In this document: piece by piece, positions 16,741 through 26,256 of the stretch | Layout: each line of letters starts with the position of its first letter | Numbering within the stretch: position 1 is the first letter of the stretch | From: Microbacterium sp. oral taxon 186 str. F0373 | GTDB lineage: Bacteria; Actinomycetota; Actinomycetes; Actinomycetales; Microbacteriaceae | Assembly: GCF_000411455.1 (NCBI RefSeq) | Contig: NZ_KE150457.1 | Span: forward strand, 510,962 to 574,961 | Direction of reading: 5' to 3' | DNA: 64,000 nucleotides | Made by a program: the position numbers and the translations under genes | The notes under the pieces: generated by a model | Database searches by the model: none | What the model saw: the letters and a program-made list of their open reading frames with translations, nothing else | Told to the model about the DNA's origin: nothing

Positions 16741-17637
16741 TCAGCCGAGGCGCTCGTCCACCTCGGCACGGGTGGGCGGGTTTGCACCGGCGCGCGAGAC
16801 GGTGATGCCGGCGGTGACGGCGGCACGGCGAAGGGCCGCGGTGAAGGAGGCGGCGTCTTCGAAGATCGCGGGCTCGTCCAGCGCGCTGGAGATGAGGCTC
16901 GCCATGTACGCGTCGCCCGCGCCGATCGTGTCGGCGACCGTGACAGGCAGCGCATCGACGGCGCTCACGCCGCCGGGCCCGAGCCCAATCGCTCCCTCGC
17001 CACCGCGCGTCATGACCGTCAGGCGGGGCCCGTAGGCTGCGATCTGATGCAGCACGGACTCGGCGTCCAGACCCGGATACAGCCATGCGGCATCTTCGTC
17101 GCTGAGCTTCACCAGATCGGCGGATGCCGCCGCCTGCGCGAAGCGCGCCCGCGCGACCTCGTGCGCGCCGACCAGCGCGGGCCGGATGTTCGGGTCGAGG
17201 GTGACGAGCGCGGCACCGGTGTCGGCAGCGCGGCGCAGCACCTCCAGCACGGCGCTGCCGCCGGGCTCGAGGAACAGCGCGATCGAACCGGTGTGGACGA
17301 TACGCGTCCCCTCCAGGGATGCCGTCGGCACGGCCCAGTCGATCGCGAACTCGTACTCCGCGGAACCGTCGGAACGCAGTCGTGCACGGGCCGTGGACGT
17401 CGGGGCATCCGTCCACGACGCCTCGTCGACGAGGGCGCCCGACTCGGTGATCTGGGCGGCAATGCGCTCTCCGCGCTCGTCGCGCCCCAGCCGCGTCAGA
17501 AGACGAACGGCGTGTCCCTGACGCGCAAGGCCGACGGCGACGTTGGCAGGGCTGCCGCCCACGAGCTCACGGTCACCCTCGGCGCTCCCGACGATGTCGA
17601 TGAGCGCTTCACCGATGACCAGCACATCCGTATCCAT
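16741..17637 (-). CDS. PfkB-family carbohydrate kinase (fructokinase-like)
   Basis: A 298-aa ribokinase-fold sugar kinase. The N-terminal PfkB signature is GGSPANVAVGLARQGHAVRL. The C-terminal one is VADTIGAGDAYMASLI, with the catalytic Asp in GAGDAY and the anion hole just before it. The sequence is closest in style to fructokinases, but the sugar is not certain. It lies 43 bases upstream (in transcription) of the ABM gene. ATG at 17637 preferred; its Shine-Dalgarno is weak. Confidence 0.88.
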   Translation of the reverse strand: MDTDVLVIGEALIDIVGSAEGDRELVGGSPANVAVGLARQGHAVRLLTRLGRDERGERIAAQITESGALVDEASWTDAPTSTARARLRSDGSAEYEFAIDWAVPTASLEGTRIVHTGSIALFLEPGGSAVLEVLRRAADTGAALVTLDPNIRPALVGAHEVARARFAQAAASADLVKLSDEDAAWLYPGLDAESVLHQIAAYGPRLTVMTRGGEGAIGLGPGGVSAVDALPVTVADTIGAGDAYMASLISSALDEPAIFEDAASFTAALRRAAVTAGITVSRAGANPPTRAEVDERLG

Positions 17638-17816
17638 GTGACCAGTCTGGCGCACCGCACGCGGCGTGCGCGCCCGTCATCAGCGGGCGATGCGGCGGAC
17701 CCTTCGCGTTCAGGGAGGGTACGTACACTGGAAGATCCGCTCGCGCCGACCCGACGTGGCCGGCGCGGCGCCCGCACGGAACCCGACGGAACCACCACGG
17801 AACCTCAGCGCCCGCC

Positions 17817-19781
17817 ATGACCTCCCCCCCTCCGGTACCGCGTTACGCCGGCCTCGACGGCCTGCGCGCGCTCGCCGTCATGCTCGTCGTCGTGTATCAC
17901 CTGTTCCCCGGCTGGGTGCTGCACAGCGGCTTCGTCGGCGTCGACGTCTTCTTCGTCATCTCGGGTTTTCTCATCACGTCGCTGCTGCTGCGCGAACACG
18001 ATCGCACCGGGCGCATCGCCCTCCTCGCCTTCTGGTCGCGCCGTGCCCGCCGGCTCCTGCCGGCGCTCGCCGTGGTGGTCACCGTGAGCGCGAGCGTCGC
18101 CTGGCTCGTCGGTGGCGATGTTCTGCTGGGACTCGGGCGGCAGGTGCTCGGCGCGATCACGTTCTCCTCCAACTGGGCATCCCTCTCCGCCGGGGCGTCG
18201 TACTTCGCGGGAACCCAGCCCGAGCTCCTGCGGAACCTCTGGTCGCTCGCCGTCGAGGAGCAGTTCTACGTGCTCTGGCCACTGCTGCTGCCCGTCTTCC
18301 TCCTGCTCCCGCGCCGCGGCATGCGCGCCGCGGTCGCTCTGGTCCTGGCCGCAGCGTCCCTGACATGGGCCGCACAGCTCGCGGTCGCGGGGGCGGGATC
18401 AGCCGCGGTCGACCTGACGCGCGCGTACTACGGCACCGACACCCACGCCTTCGGTCTGCTGATCGGCGTCGCGCTGGCCTTCGCGCTGGCGGGACGCACC
18501 GCCGGGAGTGCGTCGGCGCGCGAATCGATCGGCGGCGTCGTTCCCGCCTGGACCGCGGTCATCGGGGCCACGAGTGTGCTCGGCATCGTCGTCGTCGGAG
18601 CGGTGCCGGACGGCGCGGAGCAGTACCCACTCGTCCCGGCGGCTGCAAGCGCGCTGACAGCGGTCGCAATCGCGGCGGCGACGCACGCCGGCTCATGGCT
18701 CGGGCGCGCCCTCGACGTCGCGCCGCTGCGCTGGATCGGCGAACGCTCCTACGGCATCTACCTGTGGCACTGGCCCGTCGTCGTGCTGCTCGCGGTGGCG
18801 ACGACCGGCGGCTTCCTCGAGCAGTCCGTCCCGGTCGCCGTCGGGCTCGGCGCCGCCGTGCTCACGTTGACCGTGTCCGCAGCCTCCTTCCGCCTGCTCG
18901 AACAGCCCGTCCGTCGGCTCGGGTTCCGGGGAGCCGGGCGGGCACTGTGGGCGCGCCTTCACTCGACGCCGTCACGGCGCTTCGGGGCGATCGCGACCGT
19001 GGGCGTCGGGGTCCTCGTTCTCGGCGGCACGACGGCCGCCGTCGCCGCCTCACCGCAGGTCAGCTCGAGCCAGGCGGTGGTCGAGGCGGGCCAGCGCGCG
19101 CTCGACGCGGCATCCGCCGCCCCCACCCCGCCGTCGGACAGCGCCGATGCCCCCGTGCCCACGCCGACGCCCACAGCGACGGAGGGCCCCGACGGCGAGC
19201 CGCTGCCTCCGGCGCCCGTCACCGTGAGCGGCAACCGGGTGACGGCCGTCGGCGACTCGGTGATGCTCGCCTCGGCCGGCGGCCTGCTCGCCGAGCTGCC
19301 GGGTGTGCAGATCGACGCCGAGGTGTCGCGCTCGATGTGGGCCGGCAGCAAGATCATCGACCGACTCTCCGATCAGGGCGCCCTGCGCGACTACGTCGTC
19401 GTGGGCCTCGGCACCAATGGCCCCGTGGACACTCAGGCACTCCAGGACATCTACGACCGCGTCGGCCGGGAACGCACGCTCGTGCTGGTCACCGCGTTCG
19501 CTCCTCGTGACTGGATCCCCGGCGTCAACGCCGAGCTGACCGCGTTCGCGGCAAGCCACCCCGGCGTCGTCATCGCCGACTGGTCCGGTGCGATCGCGCC
19601 GCGCACCGATGTGCTCGCCGGCGACGGCATCCACCCGGGCGAGACCGGTGGGCACATCTACGCCGACACCGTCACCCACGCCGTGGATGCCGTGGCCAAC
19701 CAGCGCGCGCAGACGCGCTACCAGGTGCAGCTGATCCGCTGGGCGACGAGCCGGACGCTCGCCGCCGCGCCCCCGTCCTGA
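17817..19781 (+). CDS. Acyltransferase 3 / SGNH O-acetyltransferase (OatA-like)
   Basis: A 654-aa membrane enzyme that moves acetyl groups across the membrane and onto surface glycans. Residues about 8-365 form the multi-helix acyltransferase-3 domain, starting YAGLDGLRALAVMLVVVYHL (catalytic His in VVYHL) with VDVFFVISGFLI. A Thr/Pro-rich linker (residues 420-465) leads to an extracellular SGNH domain. That domain has the GDSV serine block (residue ~481), GLGTNG, and DGIHP near the end. OatA enzymes O-acetylate peptidoglycan; polysaccharide is an alternative target. A long antisense/alternate-frame opening across this gene is coding bias. Confidence 0.9.
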   Translation: MTSPPPVPRYAGLDGLRALAVMLVVVYHLFPGWVLHSGFVGVDVFFVISGFLITSLLLREHDRTGRIALLAFWSRRARRLLPALAVVVTVSASVAWLVGGDVLLGLGRQVLGAITFSSNWASLSAGASYFAGTQPELLRNLWSLAVEEQFYVLWPLLLPVFLLLPRRGMRAAVALVLAAASLTWAAQLAVAGAGSAAVDLTRAYYGTDTHAFGLLIGVALAFALAGRTAGSASARESIGGVVPAWTAVIGATSVLGIVVVGAVPDGAEQYPLVPAAASALTAVAIAAATHAGSWLGRALDVAPLRWIGERSYGIYLWHWPVVVLLAVATTGGFLEQSVPVAVGLGAAVLTLTVSAASFRLLEQPVRRLGFRGAGRALWARLHSTPSRRFGAIATVGVGVLVLGGTTAAVAASPQVSSSQAVVEAGQRALDAASAAPTPPSDSADAPVPTPTPTATEGPDGEPLPPAPVTVSGNRVTAVGDSVMLASAGGLLAELPGVQIDAEVSRSMWAGSKIIDRLSDQGALRDYVVVGLGTNGPVDTQALQDIYDRVGRERTLVLVTAFAPRDWIPGVNAELTAFAASHPGVVIADWSGAIAPRTDVLAGDGIHPGETGGHIYADTVTHAVDAVANQRAQTRYQVQLIRWATSRTLAAAPPS

Positions 19782-19818
19782 GCCGCACCCCATGCCGCCG
19801 GCGCGCGCCGCGCCCGTG

Positions 19819-20904
19819 TCAGATGTGCGCGACCAGGGCGACGGATCGTTCGTCCGCCACGAAGCCGAGGCCCTTGTACAGGGCGTCGGCGCCCGTCGGA
19901 CTGGCCGTATCAACGTCGAGCACCGCCTTTTCCAGCCCCGCGTCCGCGATCGCCTGCAGCGTCGCCGCGACGACGGCGGGAGCCAGCCCCTGTCGGCGGT
20001 GCGCCCGAACGACACCGATGAGGTCGATGTACGAGTTCGAGGCGCCGAGACTCGCCCAGTCGTCGTCATTCACCGACGCGAGGCAGAACGCCGCAATGGC
20101 CCCGTCGTGCCCGACGACCAGTCGGGACAGATCGGCACGGAAGAACTCGCCACCGACGAACTTGGCCCAGGGCGCGGGTTGGCTCGGCAGGCTCCCCCAG
20201 TGATCACGGAAGGCATCGTTGCGCGCGAGACGGGTGTCCTCATCGCGGTCATGCGAGTACGTGACGATACGCATCCCGCTCTCCCGCGCGGCCTCCGGGA
20301 GGGCCACGTCCGGCGCGCCGCCCGCCAGATCGCGCAGCATCGTCGCGAACCAGCGTTCCGCAGCCAGACCCGCCGACTCGGCGAGCCTCTGGTTGCCGAG
20401 GTTGTGCTCCTCCGCGTACACCCGCAGCTGAGCGGTCCATTCGGCATCCGGCGCATCAGGGAGGGCGCGTGCGGCCTCTGCCAGCTGCTCCAGTCCGCGC
20501 GCGTACTGCCAGCCGAACACCGCACGCCCGATCCCCCGGCGCCAGAGCGAGGGCAGCACGGCACCCGACAGGTGCACGTTCAGGGCGCCCTCGCGCGACG
20601 GGTGCAGGAACGAGCTGCCGAAGGCGATCACCGCGCCCGCGGCATCCAACGCCAGCACCGAGTCGCGGGAGTGGTCGATGTGCGCAAGATCGAACGTATC
20701 GGCGACGTCCTCGCGCGGCGTGGTCCACGTCGGGTGGTCGACGCGCTCGGCCGCCACCATCACGGCGTGGATCGCATCGATGTCCTCCACCGTCGCGGTG
20801 CGCCACGACGCGACTTCCGGGTGCCGCGGCAGCTCAGGGCCGCAGTCGGACCCCGCACGACGTCGGAACTCGTCGATGCGCCCACTCAGAGACAACTCAC
20901 TCAC
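19819..20904 (-). CDS. Double-GNAT acetyltransferase
   Basis: A 361-aa cytosolic protein with two GNAT folds. The first is at about 35-170 (acetyl-CoA loop LWRRGIGRAVFGW), the second at about 200-361 (VRAHRRQGLAPAVVAATLQ). Tandem GNATs include MshD mycothiol synthase, but the match is not close enough to claim this. The GTG at 20904 (start VSELSLSGR) is preferred. The gene sits right after the rplQ terminator but on its own transcript. Confidence 0.78.
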   Translation of the reverse strand: MSELSLSGRIDEFRRRAGSDCGPELPRHPEVASWRTATVEDIDAIHAVMVAAERVDHPTWTTPREDVADTFDLAHIDHSRDSVLALDAAGAVIAFGSSFLHPSREGALNVHLSGAVLPSLWRRGIGRAVFGWQYARGLEQLAEAARALPDAPDAEWTAQLRVYAEEHNLGNQRLAESAGLAAERWFATMLRDLAGGAPDVALPEAARESGMRIVTYSHDRDEDTRLARNDAFRDHWGSLPSQPAPWAKFVGGEFFRADLSRLVVGHDGAIAAFCLASVNDDDWASLGASNSYIDLIGVVRAHRRQGLAPAVVAATLQAIADAGLEKAVLDVDTASPTGADALYKGLGFVADERSVALVAHI

Positions 20905-20966
20905 CCACGCCACTGTAGCTGCGACGTGCGGGCTGCGCGCGGGGAGAGCCGGACGAGACACACAGA

Positions 20967-21003
20967 GAGAAGGCCCGCACCCCTGACGGGTACGGGCCTT
21001 CTC
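20967..21003 (-). terminator. Terminator after rplQ
   Basis: GAGAAGGCCCG (20967-20977) pairs with CGGGCCTTCTC (20993-21003), 15 bases past the rplQ stop. It closes the infA-rplQ transcript. Confidence 0.85.
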
Positions 21004-21017
21004 GAAAGACAGCCTGA

Positions 21018-21596
21018 TTACTTCGCAGCGTCCTCGGCGGCAGCCTCAGCGGCGGCGCCCTCCTCGGGCGACTCGGCGCCCGCGGCAGCAGCGTCGTCCG
21101 TGGCGACCTCGTCTGCGGCATCCTGAGCCTCGTCGGCCTCGGCGACGGCGTCCGTGGCGGCCTCGTCCTCATCCTTGGCCGGGGCGGCGACCGGAGCGGC
21201 CGCAGCCGACTTCTTGGCCGACTTCGGCTTCGGGTTGACCGGCTCGAGGACGAGCTCGATCACGGCCATGGGCGCGTTGTCACCCTTGCGGTTGCCGATC
21301 TTCGTGATGCGGGTGTAGCCGCCCTCACGCTCGGCAACCAGCGGCGCGATCTCGGCGAACAGCTCGTGGACGGCATCCTTGTTGCCGAGCACGGACAGCA
21401 CGCGACGACGCGCGTGCAGGTCGCCGCGCTTGGCGAAGGTGACCATGCGCTCGGCGAGCGGACGCAGGCGCTTGGCCTTGGTCTCGGTCGTCGTGATCGA
21501 CTTGTGGGTGAACAGCGCCGAGGCCAGGTTGGCCAGCAGCAGACGCTCGTGGGCGGGGCCGCCTCCGAGGCGGGGACCCTTGGTGGGCTTGGGCAT
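21018..21596 (-). CDS. rplQ: 50S ribosomal protein L17
   Basis: Large-subunit protein near the tunnel exit. Residues 1-118 are the conserved L17 domain ([20 protein letters not shown] start). From about residue 122 a long Ala/Glu/Asp-rich acidic tail of about 70 residues follows, typical of actinobacterial L17 and absent in E. coli. Last gene of the alpha-type operon, 83 bases after rpoA. Confidence 0.96.
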   Translation of the reverse strand: MPKPTKGPRLGGGPAHERLLLANLASALFTHKSITTTETKAKRLRPLAERMVTFAKRGDLHARRRVLSVLGNKDAVHELFAEIAPLVAEREGGYTRITKIGNRKGDNAPMAVIELVLEPVNPKPKSAKKSAAAAPVAAPAKDEDEAATDAVAEADEAQDAADEVATDDAAAAGAESPEEGAAAEAAAEDAAK

Positions 21597-21679
21597 GTCA
21601 GTTACTCCAGAGGGAAAAGGTCAGCGAACCGGTCGGGGCCGGTGCGCGCAGAAGGTCTTGCCGTTCCGAGCGCCGAGGC

Positions 21680-22669
21680 TCAGAGGGCCTCGTCGTCGTA
21701 GCCGCCGTAGAAGTGCGCACCGTCGAACCCGGGGACCGAGTCCTTCAGCGACAGGCCGAGGGAGACGAGCTTGTCGCGCACCTCGTCGACCGACTTCTGA
21801 CCGAAGTTGCGGATGTTCATCAGCTGCGTCTCGGAGAGGGCGACCAGCTCGGACACCGTGTTGATGCCCTCACGCTTGAGGCAGTTGTACGAACGCACCG
21901 ACAGATCGAGGTCCTCGATCGGCATCGACAGCTCGTTGGTGAGAACCTCGGCGACCGGCGCGGGGCCGATCTCGATGCCCTCGGCCTCGACGTTCAGCTC
22001 ACGGGCGAGACCGAACAGCTCGGTGAGCGTGCGACCGGCCGACGCGACGGCATCCCGCGGGGAGATCGACGGCTTGGCCTCGACGTCCAGGACGAGCTTG
22101 TCGAAGTCGGTGCGCTCACCGGCACGGGTCGCGTCGACGCGGTACGAGACCTTCAGGACGGGCGAGTAGATCGAGTCGATCGGGATCTGACCCGCCTCGG
22201 CGTACTCGTTGCGGTTCTGCGTGGCCGACACGTAGCCGCGGCCGCGCTCGATCGTGAGCTCCAGCTCGAACTTCGCCGAGTCGTTGAGCGTCGCGATGAC
22301 CAGCTCGGGGTTGTGCACCTCGACACCCGCCGGAGCGGAGATGTCGGCAGCGGTGACCTCACCGGCGCCGGTCTTGCGCAGGTACGCGGTGATCGGCTCG
22401 TCGCGCTCCGAGGAGACGACCAGCTGCTTGATGTTGAGGATGATCTCGGTGACATCCTCCTTCACGCCCGGGATGGTGCTGAACTCGTGCAGCACGCCGT
22501 CGATGCGGATGCTGGTGACAGCCGCGCCGGGGATCGAGGACAGCAGGCTGCGGCGCAGCGCGTTGCCGATCGTGTAGCCGAAGCCGGGCTCCAGCGGCTC
22601 GATGACGAAGCGGCTGCGGAACTCGCCGATCTTCTCCTCGGTCAGAGTGGGACGCTGTGCAATGAGCAC
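21680..22669 (-). CDS. rpoA: RNA polymerase alpha subunit
   Basis: A 329-aa alpha subunit. Residues 1-230 form the assembly domain ([20 protein letters not shown] is the dimer signature), followed by a linker and the C-terminal DNA- and activator-binding domain ([19 protein letters not shown], about 257-310). Acts as a dimer in the polymerase core. Sits directly after rpsK; rpsD, which separates them in many bacteria, is not here. Confidence 0.97.
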   Translation of the reverse strand: MLIAQRPTLTEEKIGEFRSRFVIEPLEPGFGYTIGNALRRSLLSSIPGAAVTSIRIDGVLHEFSTIPGVKEDVTEIILNIKQLVVSSERDEPITAYLRKTGAGEVTAADISAPAGVEVHNPELVIATLNDSAKFELELTIERGRGYVSATQNRNEYAEAGQIPIDSIYSPVLKVSYRVDATRAGERTDFDKLVLDVEAKPSISPRDAVASAGRTLTELFGLARELNVEAEGIEIGPAPVAEVLTNELSMPIEDLDLSVRSYNCLKREGINTVSELVALSETQLMNIRNFGQKSVDEVRDKLVSLGLSLKDSVPGFDGAHFYGGYDDEAL

Positions 22670-22789
22670 TATGTGTTCCTTTCCGTCACGTGCCCGCTAT
22701 ATGACACGTGCGATTGCAAGAGGTGTTGAGTTTTCAAAGACGACGGATGCCGGGTGCCGCCCGTCACACGGGGGCACCCGGCCCGGAAG

Positions 22790-23188
22790 TCAGACGCGGC
22801 GACGCTTCGGCGGGCGGCACCCGTTGTGCGCCTGCGGGGTGACGTCGGAGATCGACCCCACCTCGAGGCCGGCGGCCTGCAGCGAGCGGATCGCGGTCTC
22901 GCGGCCCGAACCCGGGCCCTTCACGAAGACGTCGACCTTCTTGACACCGTGCTCGGCGGCCTGGCGGGCAGCCGACTCGGCGGCCATGCCGGCGGCGTAC
23001 GGGGTCGACTTGCGCGAGCCCTTGAAGCCCACTCCACCCGAGGACGCCCAGCTGATGACGGCGCCCGAGGGGTCGGTGATCGAAACGATCGTGTTGTTGA
23101 ACGTCGACTTGATGTGGGCCTGGCCCAGCGCGATGTTCTTCTTTTCCTTGCGACGCGGCTTGCGCGCAGCAGTCTTGGCCTGTGCCAT
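22790..23188 (-). CDS. rpsK: 30S ribosomal protein S11
   Basis: Platform protein of the small subunit, 132 aa, full length. Basic N-terminus ([12 protein letters not shown]), then the conserved [17 protein letters not shown]. It ends in the expected [11 protein letters not shown] tail. Between rpsM and rpoA. Confidence 0.97.
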   Translation of the reverse strand: MAQAKTAARKPRRKEKKNIALGQAHIKSTFNNTIVSITDPSGAVISWASSGGVGFKGSRKSTPYAAGMAAESAARQAAEHGVKKVDVFVKGPGSGRETAIRSLQAAGLEVGSISDVTPQAHNGCRPPKRRRV

Positions 23189-23225
23189 GTGTCTGTTCTC
23201 CTAAACCTGTACCGGGGGGCCGCGC

Positions 23226-23606
23226 TTACTTGCGGCCGGCCTTCTTCTTGCCGGCGACGGTGCGCTTCGGGCCCTTGCGGGTACGCGCGTTGGTCTTGGT
23301 GCGCTGACCGCGCACCGGAAGGCCGCGGCGGTGACGCAGACCCTCGTACGAGCCGATCTCGACCTTGCGGCGGATGTCGGCGGCGACCTCGCGGCGAAGG
23401 TCACCCTCCACCTTGTAGTTGCCTTCGATGTGGTCGCGCAGCGCGACCAGCTGGTCGTCGGTGAGGTCCTTGACGCGGATCGACTCGTCGATCTCGGTGG
23501 CCGTGAGGATCTCGACCGAACGGGTACGGCCGATGCCGTAGATGTACGTGAGGGCGATCACCACGCGCTTGTCACGCGGGATGTCAACGCCGGCAAGACG
23601 TGCCAT
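23226..23606 (-). CDS. rpsM: 30S ribosomal protein S13
   Basis: Small-subunit head protein contacting tRNA and L5/L31. 126 aa with [20 protein letters not shown] at the start and the basic [20 protein letters not shown] tail that reaches the P-site tRNA. About 175 bases separate it from rpmJ. That gap shows no clear promoter or ORF. Confidence 0.97.
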   Translation of the reverse strand: MARLAGVDIPRDKRVVIALTYIYGIGRTRSVEILTATEIDESIRVKDLTDDQLVALRDHIEGNYKVEGDLRREVAADIRRKVEIGSYEGLRHRRGLPVRGQRTKTNARTRKGPKRTVAGKKKAGRK

Positions 23607-23781
23607 GCGGTTCTCCTAGGAGTAGTGGAGGTGTGGAGCAGGATCGGTGCCCGGGCCTCCGCCCCGAGGTGTCCCCTCCGAAGAGGTTCTGATCCTGCCT
23701 GTGTGCGTATTGAGTTGTGTCTTCGTCGTGAGGTGTCGGCTCGGCCCTGCGGGCCTCACGCGTCCTCGAGCCGCGAGCGAC

Positions 23782-23898
23782 TCAGCCCTGGCGCTGCTTG
23801 TGACGCGGGTTCGACTTGCAGATCACCATGACGCGACCGTGGCGACGGATGACCTTGCAGTGGTCGCAGATGGGCTTGACGGAGGGGTTGACCTTCAT
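23782..23898 (-). CDS. rpmJ: 50S ribosomal protein L36 (zinc-binding type)
   Basis: A 38-aa protein, [20 protein letters not shown] onward, ending NPRHKQRQG. The zinc ligands C11, C14, C27 and H33 are present, so this is the Zn2+-containing (C+) form. The gene lies between infA and rpsM as usual. Confidence 0.95.
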   Translation of the reverse strand: MKVNPSVKPICDHCKVIRRHGRVMVICKSNPRHKQRQG

Positions 23899-23971
23899 GA
23901 TTTTCCTGTTCGCTGTCTTCGAGTCGGACGGGATGCCGCGGCATCCGCCCGCTCGTTACTTCTCGACCGGT

Positions 23972-24193
23972 CTAGCGGTAGCGGTAGACGATGCGACCGC
24001 GCGTGAGGTCGTAGGGCGAGAGCTCCACGACGACGCGGTCTTCGGGGATGATGCGGATGTAGTTCTGCCGCATCTTGCCGGAGATCGTGGCGAGTACCTT
24101 GTGTCCGTTGGTGAGCTCAACGCGGAACATCGCGTTGGGCAGCGCTTCTGACACGACGCCCTCGATTTCGATGACACCGTCTTTCTTAGCCAT
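23972..24193 (-). CDS. infA: Translation initiation factor IF-1
   Basis: A 73-aa S1/OB-fold protein that blocks the A site during initiation. It starts [20 protein letters not shown] and ends [11 protein letters not shown], full length. First gene of the infA-rpmJ-rpsM-rpsK-rpoA-rplQ unit, with its own promoter about 100 bases upstream. The longer in-frame upstream extension has no support. Confidence 0.97.
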   Translation of the reverse strand: MAKKDGVIEIEGVVSEALPNAMFRVELTNGHKVLATISGKMRQNYIRIIPEDRVVVELSPYDLTRGRIVYRYR

Positions 24194-24286
24194 AGCCTCG
24201 CTGACGCTTGAGCAGACCGGTCGGTCTGCGGTGAGTGGGATGTGGTGCGGCGACACGCCAATGAAGGCGCAAGGCACCAAAGATCC

Positions 24287-24315
24287 AGTGTACGTGATAG
24301 AGGGCCGCACGGCAA
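24287..24315 (-). promoter_or_regulatory. Promoter of the infA-rplQ operon
   Basis: Read on the minus strand: -35 TTGCCG (24310-24315), 17-bp spacer, -10 TACACT (24287-24292), predicted start near 24280. The -35 box lies in the loop side of the terminator hairpin that ends the preceding DsbA-like transcript. Confidence 0.65.
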
Positions 24316-24332
24316 ACTGCCGCGCGGCCCTC
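24300..24332 (-). terminator. Terminator of the DsbA-like gene
   Basis: GAGGGCCGC (24300-24308) pairs with GCGGCCCTC (24324-24332); CGGCA and TGCCG add to the stem around the loop. It lies 28 bases past the stop at 24361. Confidence 0.8.
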
Positions 24333-24360
24333 TCACAGGTCTCAGACGCGCATCACGTCG

Positions 24361-25038
24361 TCAGCCCTTGAGGTTGGCGACGATGTCCGTCTGCGGGTTG
24401 AAGGTGACGTTCACGAAAGCACCGTTCACCACCAGCGTCGGTGTCCCCTTGGCACCGTCGGGCAGACCGTGCGCCTGGACGAACTTGATGTACTTGCCCG
24501 AGGTGATCGCCTTCTCGAGATCACTCGTGACGTTGACGCCCGCGCCCTTGGCGATCGAGACGATCTGGTCGTCCGAGAGACCGGGCGAGCTCTCCTGCGG
24601 CTGGTTCTGGAACATCGCCTCCATGAACGCATAGGCGTTGGCGGGGTCCGCCTCGGCGACGGCGAACATCGCACTGGCCGACCGGCTGGAGAACTTCGTT
24701 CCCTGCGACGCACGGTCGAGGATGGACACGGGGTGGATGTTGAGGGTGATCTTGTTGTCGGAGACGAGCTGCTTGATCGTCTCGCCCTCGGTCTTCTCGA
24801 ACTGGTTGCAGATCGGGCACATGAAGTCGACGTAGGTGTCGACGACGTCGGGGCCGCTGCCGAAGGAGATCGCACCGGTATCCGTGTTGATGTTGCTCGA
24901 CGAAGGCTGCGCGCCGGGTCCGGAGCTGACGTTGTTCATCCACACGACAAGGCCGATGACCAGCGCGACCACGACGACGGCCGCCACGCTCACCCAGATC
25001 GCGAACCAGTTCCTCTTACCCGCTGCTGCCTGCGCCAT
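24361..25038 (-). CDS. Membrane-anchored DsbA-like thioredoxin-fold protein
   Basis: A 225-aa protein. A single N-terminal membrane anchor (about residues 11-33) places the rest outside. The thioredoxin-like domain has the redox pair C74-P-I-C77 (DFMCPICNQF) and the cis-Pro in KGTPTLVV. This matches the DsbA/thioredoxin_4 group that oxidises or isomerises disulfides in exported proteins. The ATG at 25038 has GGAGAGG upstream. It is in its own unit between map and infA. Confidence 0.88.
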   Translation of the reverse strand: MAQAAAGKRNWFAIWVSVAAVVVVALVIGLVVWMNNVSSGPGAQPSSSNINTDTGAISFGSGPDVVDTYVDFMCPICNQFEKTEGETIKQLVSDNKITLNIHPVSILDRASQGTKFSSRSASAMFAVAEADPANAYAFMEAMFQNQPQESSPGLSDDQIVSIAKGAGVNVTSDLEKAITSGKYIKFVQAHGLPDGAKGTPTLVVNGAFVNVTFNPQTDIVANLKG

Positions 25039-25132
25039 AACCTCGATGCCTCTCCGATATGCGGCTGTCGCCGCCGTCCTACCATTGTGGCTCACGCACT
25101 CTTATGCGTTGCCCGTGAAAGCCGTGACTTCG

Positions 25133-25149
25133 CCCCCCCCCCCCCCCCC
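25133..25149. repeat. 17-base poly-C tract
   Basis: An uninterrupted run of 17 C residues in the 387-base space between the DsbA-like gene and map, about 95 bases upstream of the DsbA-like start. It is far longer than other homopolymers in the window. Confidence 0.95.
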
Positions 25150-25156
25150 GCCCGTG

Positions 25157-25420
25157 CCGAACCGCTATCTCTTCCGCGAGCCGCCATGTCCTCGCACGCC
25201 CTTTCGCGTCGGTTCGGCACGTTCGTCGTAGCTCGGCGTGACTCGTCAGCGTTGCGGATGGATGCCGAACGCGCGCGGTGGGGTGCCCTGGGGAGGAGCC
25301 TTCACGCACCCCGCGAGCCGCTATTGCGGCGCCGAACCGAAATGCTGCGGCGCCGAGGATGATGTCGGCTCGCGCGAAGGATGGCGGTTCGCGGGGAGGA
25401 GGGCGGTTCGCGGGGAGGAG
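25157..25420. repeat. Intergenic imperfect palindromic repeat cluster (GCGAGCCGCC/GGCGGCTCGC type)
   Basis: Several copies of CGCGAGCCGC(C/T)AT and its complement, with near copies GAACCGC and GCGGTTCGCGGGGAGG, occur at about 25157, 25173, 25311, 25354, 25381 and 25401. Together they fill most of the space between map (ends 25426) and the DsbA-like promoter region. The same words recur at 61221-61308. I see no gene or RNA family here. Confidence 0.7.
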
Positions 25421-25425
25421 AGCGC

Positions 25426-26256
25426 TCAGGCGATGGGGGTGGGTGTGACGCCGAACGGGGCGAGGCTCGCCGCGCCGCCGTCGGCGGCGGTCAGCACCCA
25501 GATGCCGTTCTCGTGCACCGCGACGCTGTGTTCCCAGTGACTGCCGTCGCTGCCGTCGACGGTGGTGACCGTCCAATCGTCGTCCTCGACGAAGGTCTCC
25601 TCAGAGCCGGCGGTGATCATCGGCTCGATCGCGACGCACAGGCCCGGACGCACCGCGGGGCCGAGGTCGGACACCCGATAGTTGAAGATCGTCGGCCCCT
25701 CGTGCATCCGCCGGCCGATGCCGTGACCGACGTAATCGCGGAGGATGCCGTAGCTCTCCCCCGACCGCTCGATGTAGCCCTGGACCGCGTCGCCGATCTC
25801 GCCGACGCGCGACGCCGACGCGAGCGCGGCCACGCCCGCCCAGAGCGACCCTTCAGTCACCTGCGAGAGCCGCTCGCGCGATGCCCGTACGGCCGGGTCC
25901 CCGCCGGGAACGACGACGGTGATCGCCGAGTCGCCGTTCCAGCCTTTGAACTGCGCCCCCGCATCGATCGAGACGATGTCGCCCGCTTCGAGCACCCGCT
26001 CCCCGGGGATGCCGTGGACGACCTGGTCGTTGACCGAGATGCACGTCGTATGCCGGTACCCGCGCACGAGTTGGAAATTCGACTCGGCACCGCGGGCGAG
26101 GATGACCTCGGATGCCGCGGCATCCAGCTCAGCCGTGGTCACGCCCGGGGCGATCAGTGCACGCACGGCATCCAGCGCGGCCGCCGTGATCAGGCCCGGC
26201 TCGACCATCGAGCGCAGCTGCGCCGGCGTCTTGTACAAGGAGCGACGAAGTCCCAT
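25426..26256 (-). CDS. map: Type I methionine aminopeptidase
   Basis: Removes the starting Met from nascent proteins. 276 aa, with the five metal ligands visible: D98 (SIDAG), D109 (NGDSA), H178 (GHGIG), E211 (AIEPM) and E242 (WEHS). The N-terminus lacks an SH3/zinc extension. It overlaps adk by ATGA (26254-26258), and adk overlaps secY, forming the standard secY-adk-map unit. Confidence 0.96.
   Translation of the reverse strand: MGLRRSLYKTPAQLRSMVEPGLITAAALDAVRALIAPGVTTAELDAAASEVILARGAESNFQLVRGYRHTTCISVNDQVVHGIPGERVLEAGDIVSIDAGAQFKGWNGDSAITVVVPGGDPAVRASRERLSQVTEGSLWAGVAALASASRVGEIGDAVQGYIERSGESYGILRDYVGHGIGRRMHEGPTIFNYRVSDLGPAVRPGLCVAIEPMITAGSEETFVEDDDWTVTTVDGSDGSHWEHSVAVHENGIWVLTAADGGAASLAPFGVTPTPIA

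Noticed and set aside
17666..19510. Long plus-strand open frame overlapping the acyltransferase gene.
   Set aside because: Arg/Pro/Ala-rich composition typical of an off-frame reading in GC-rich DNA; the other frame has clear acyltransferase and SGNH motifs.
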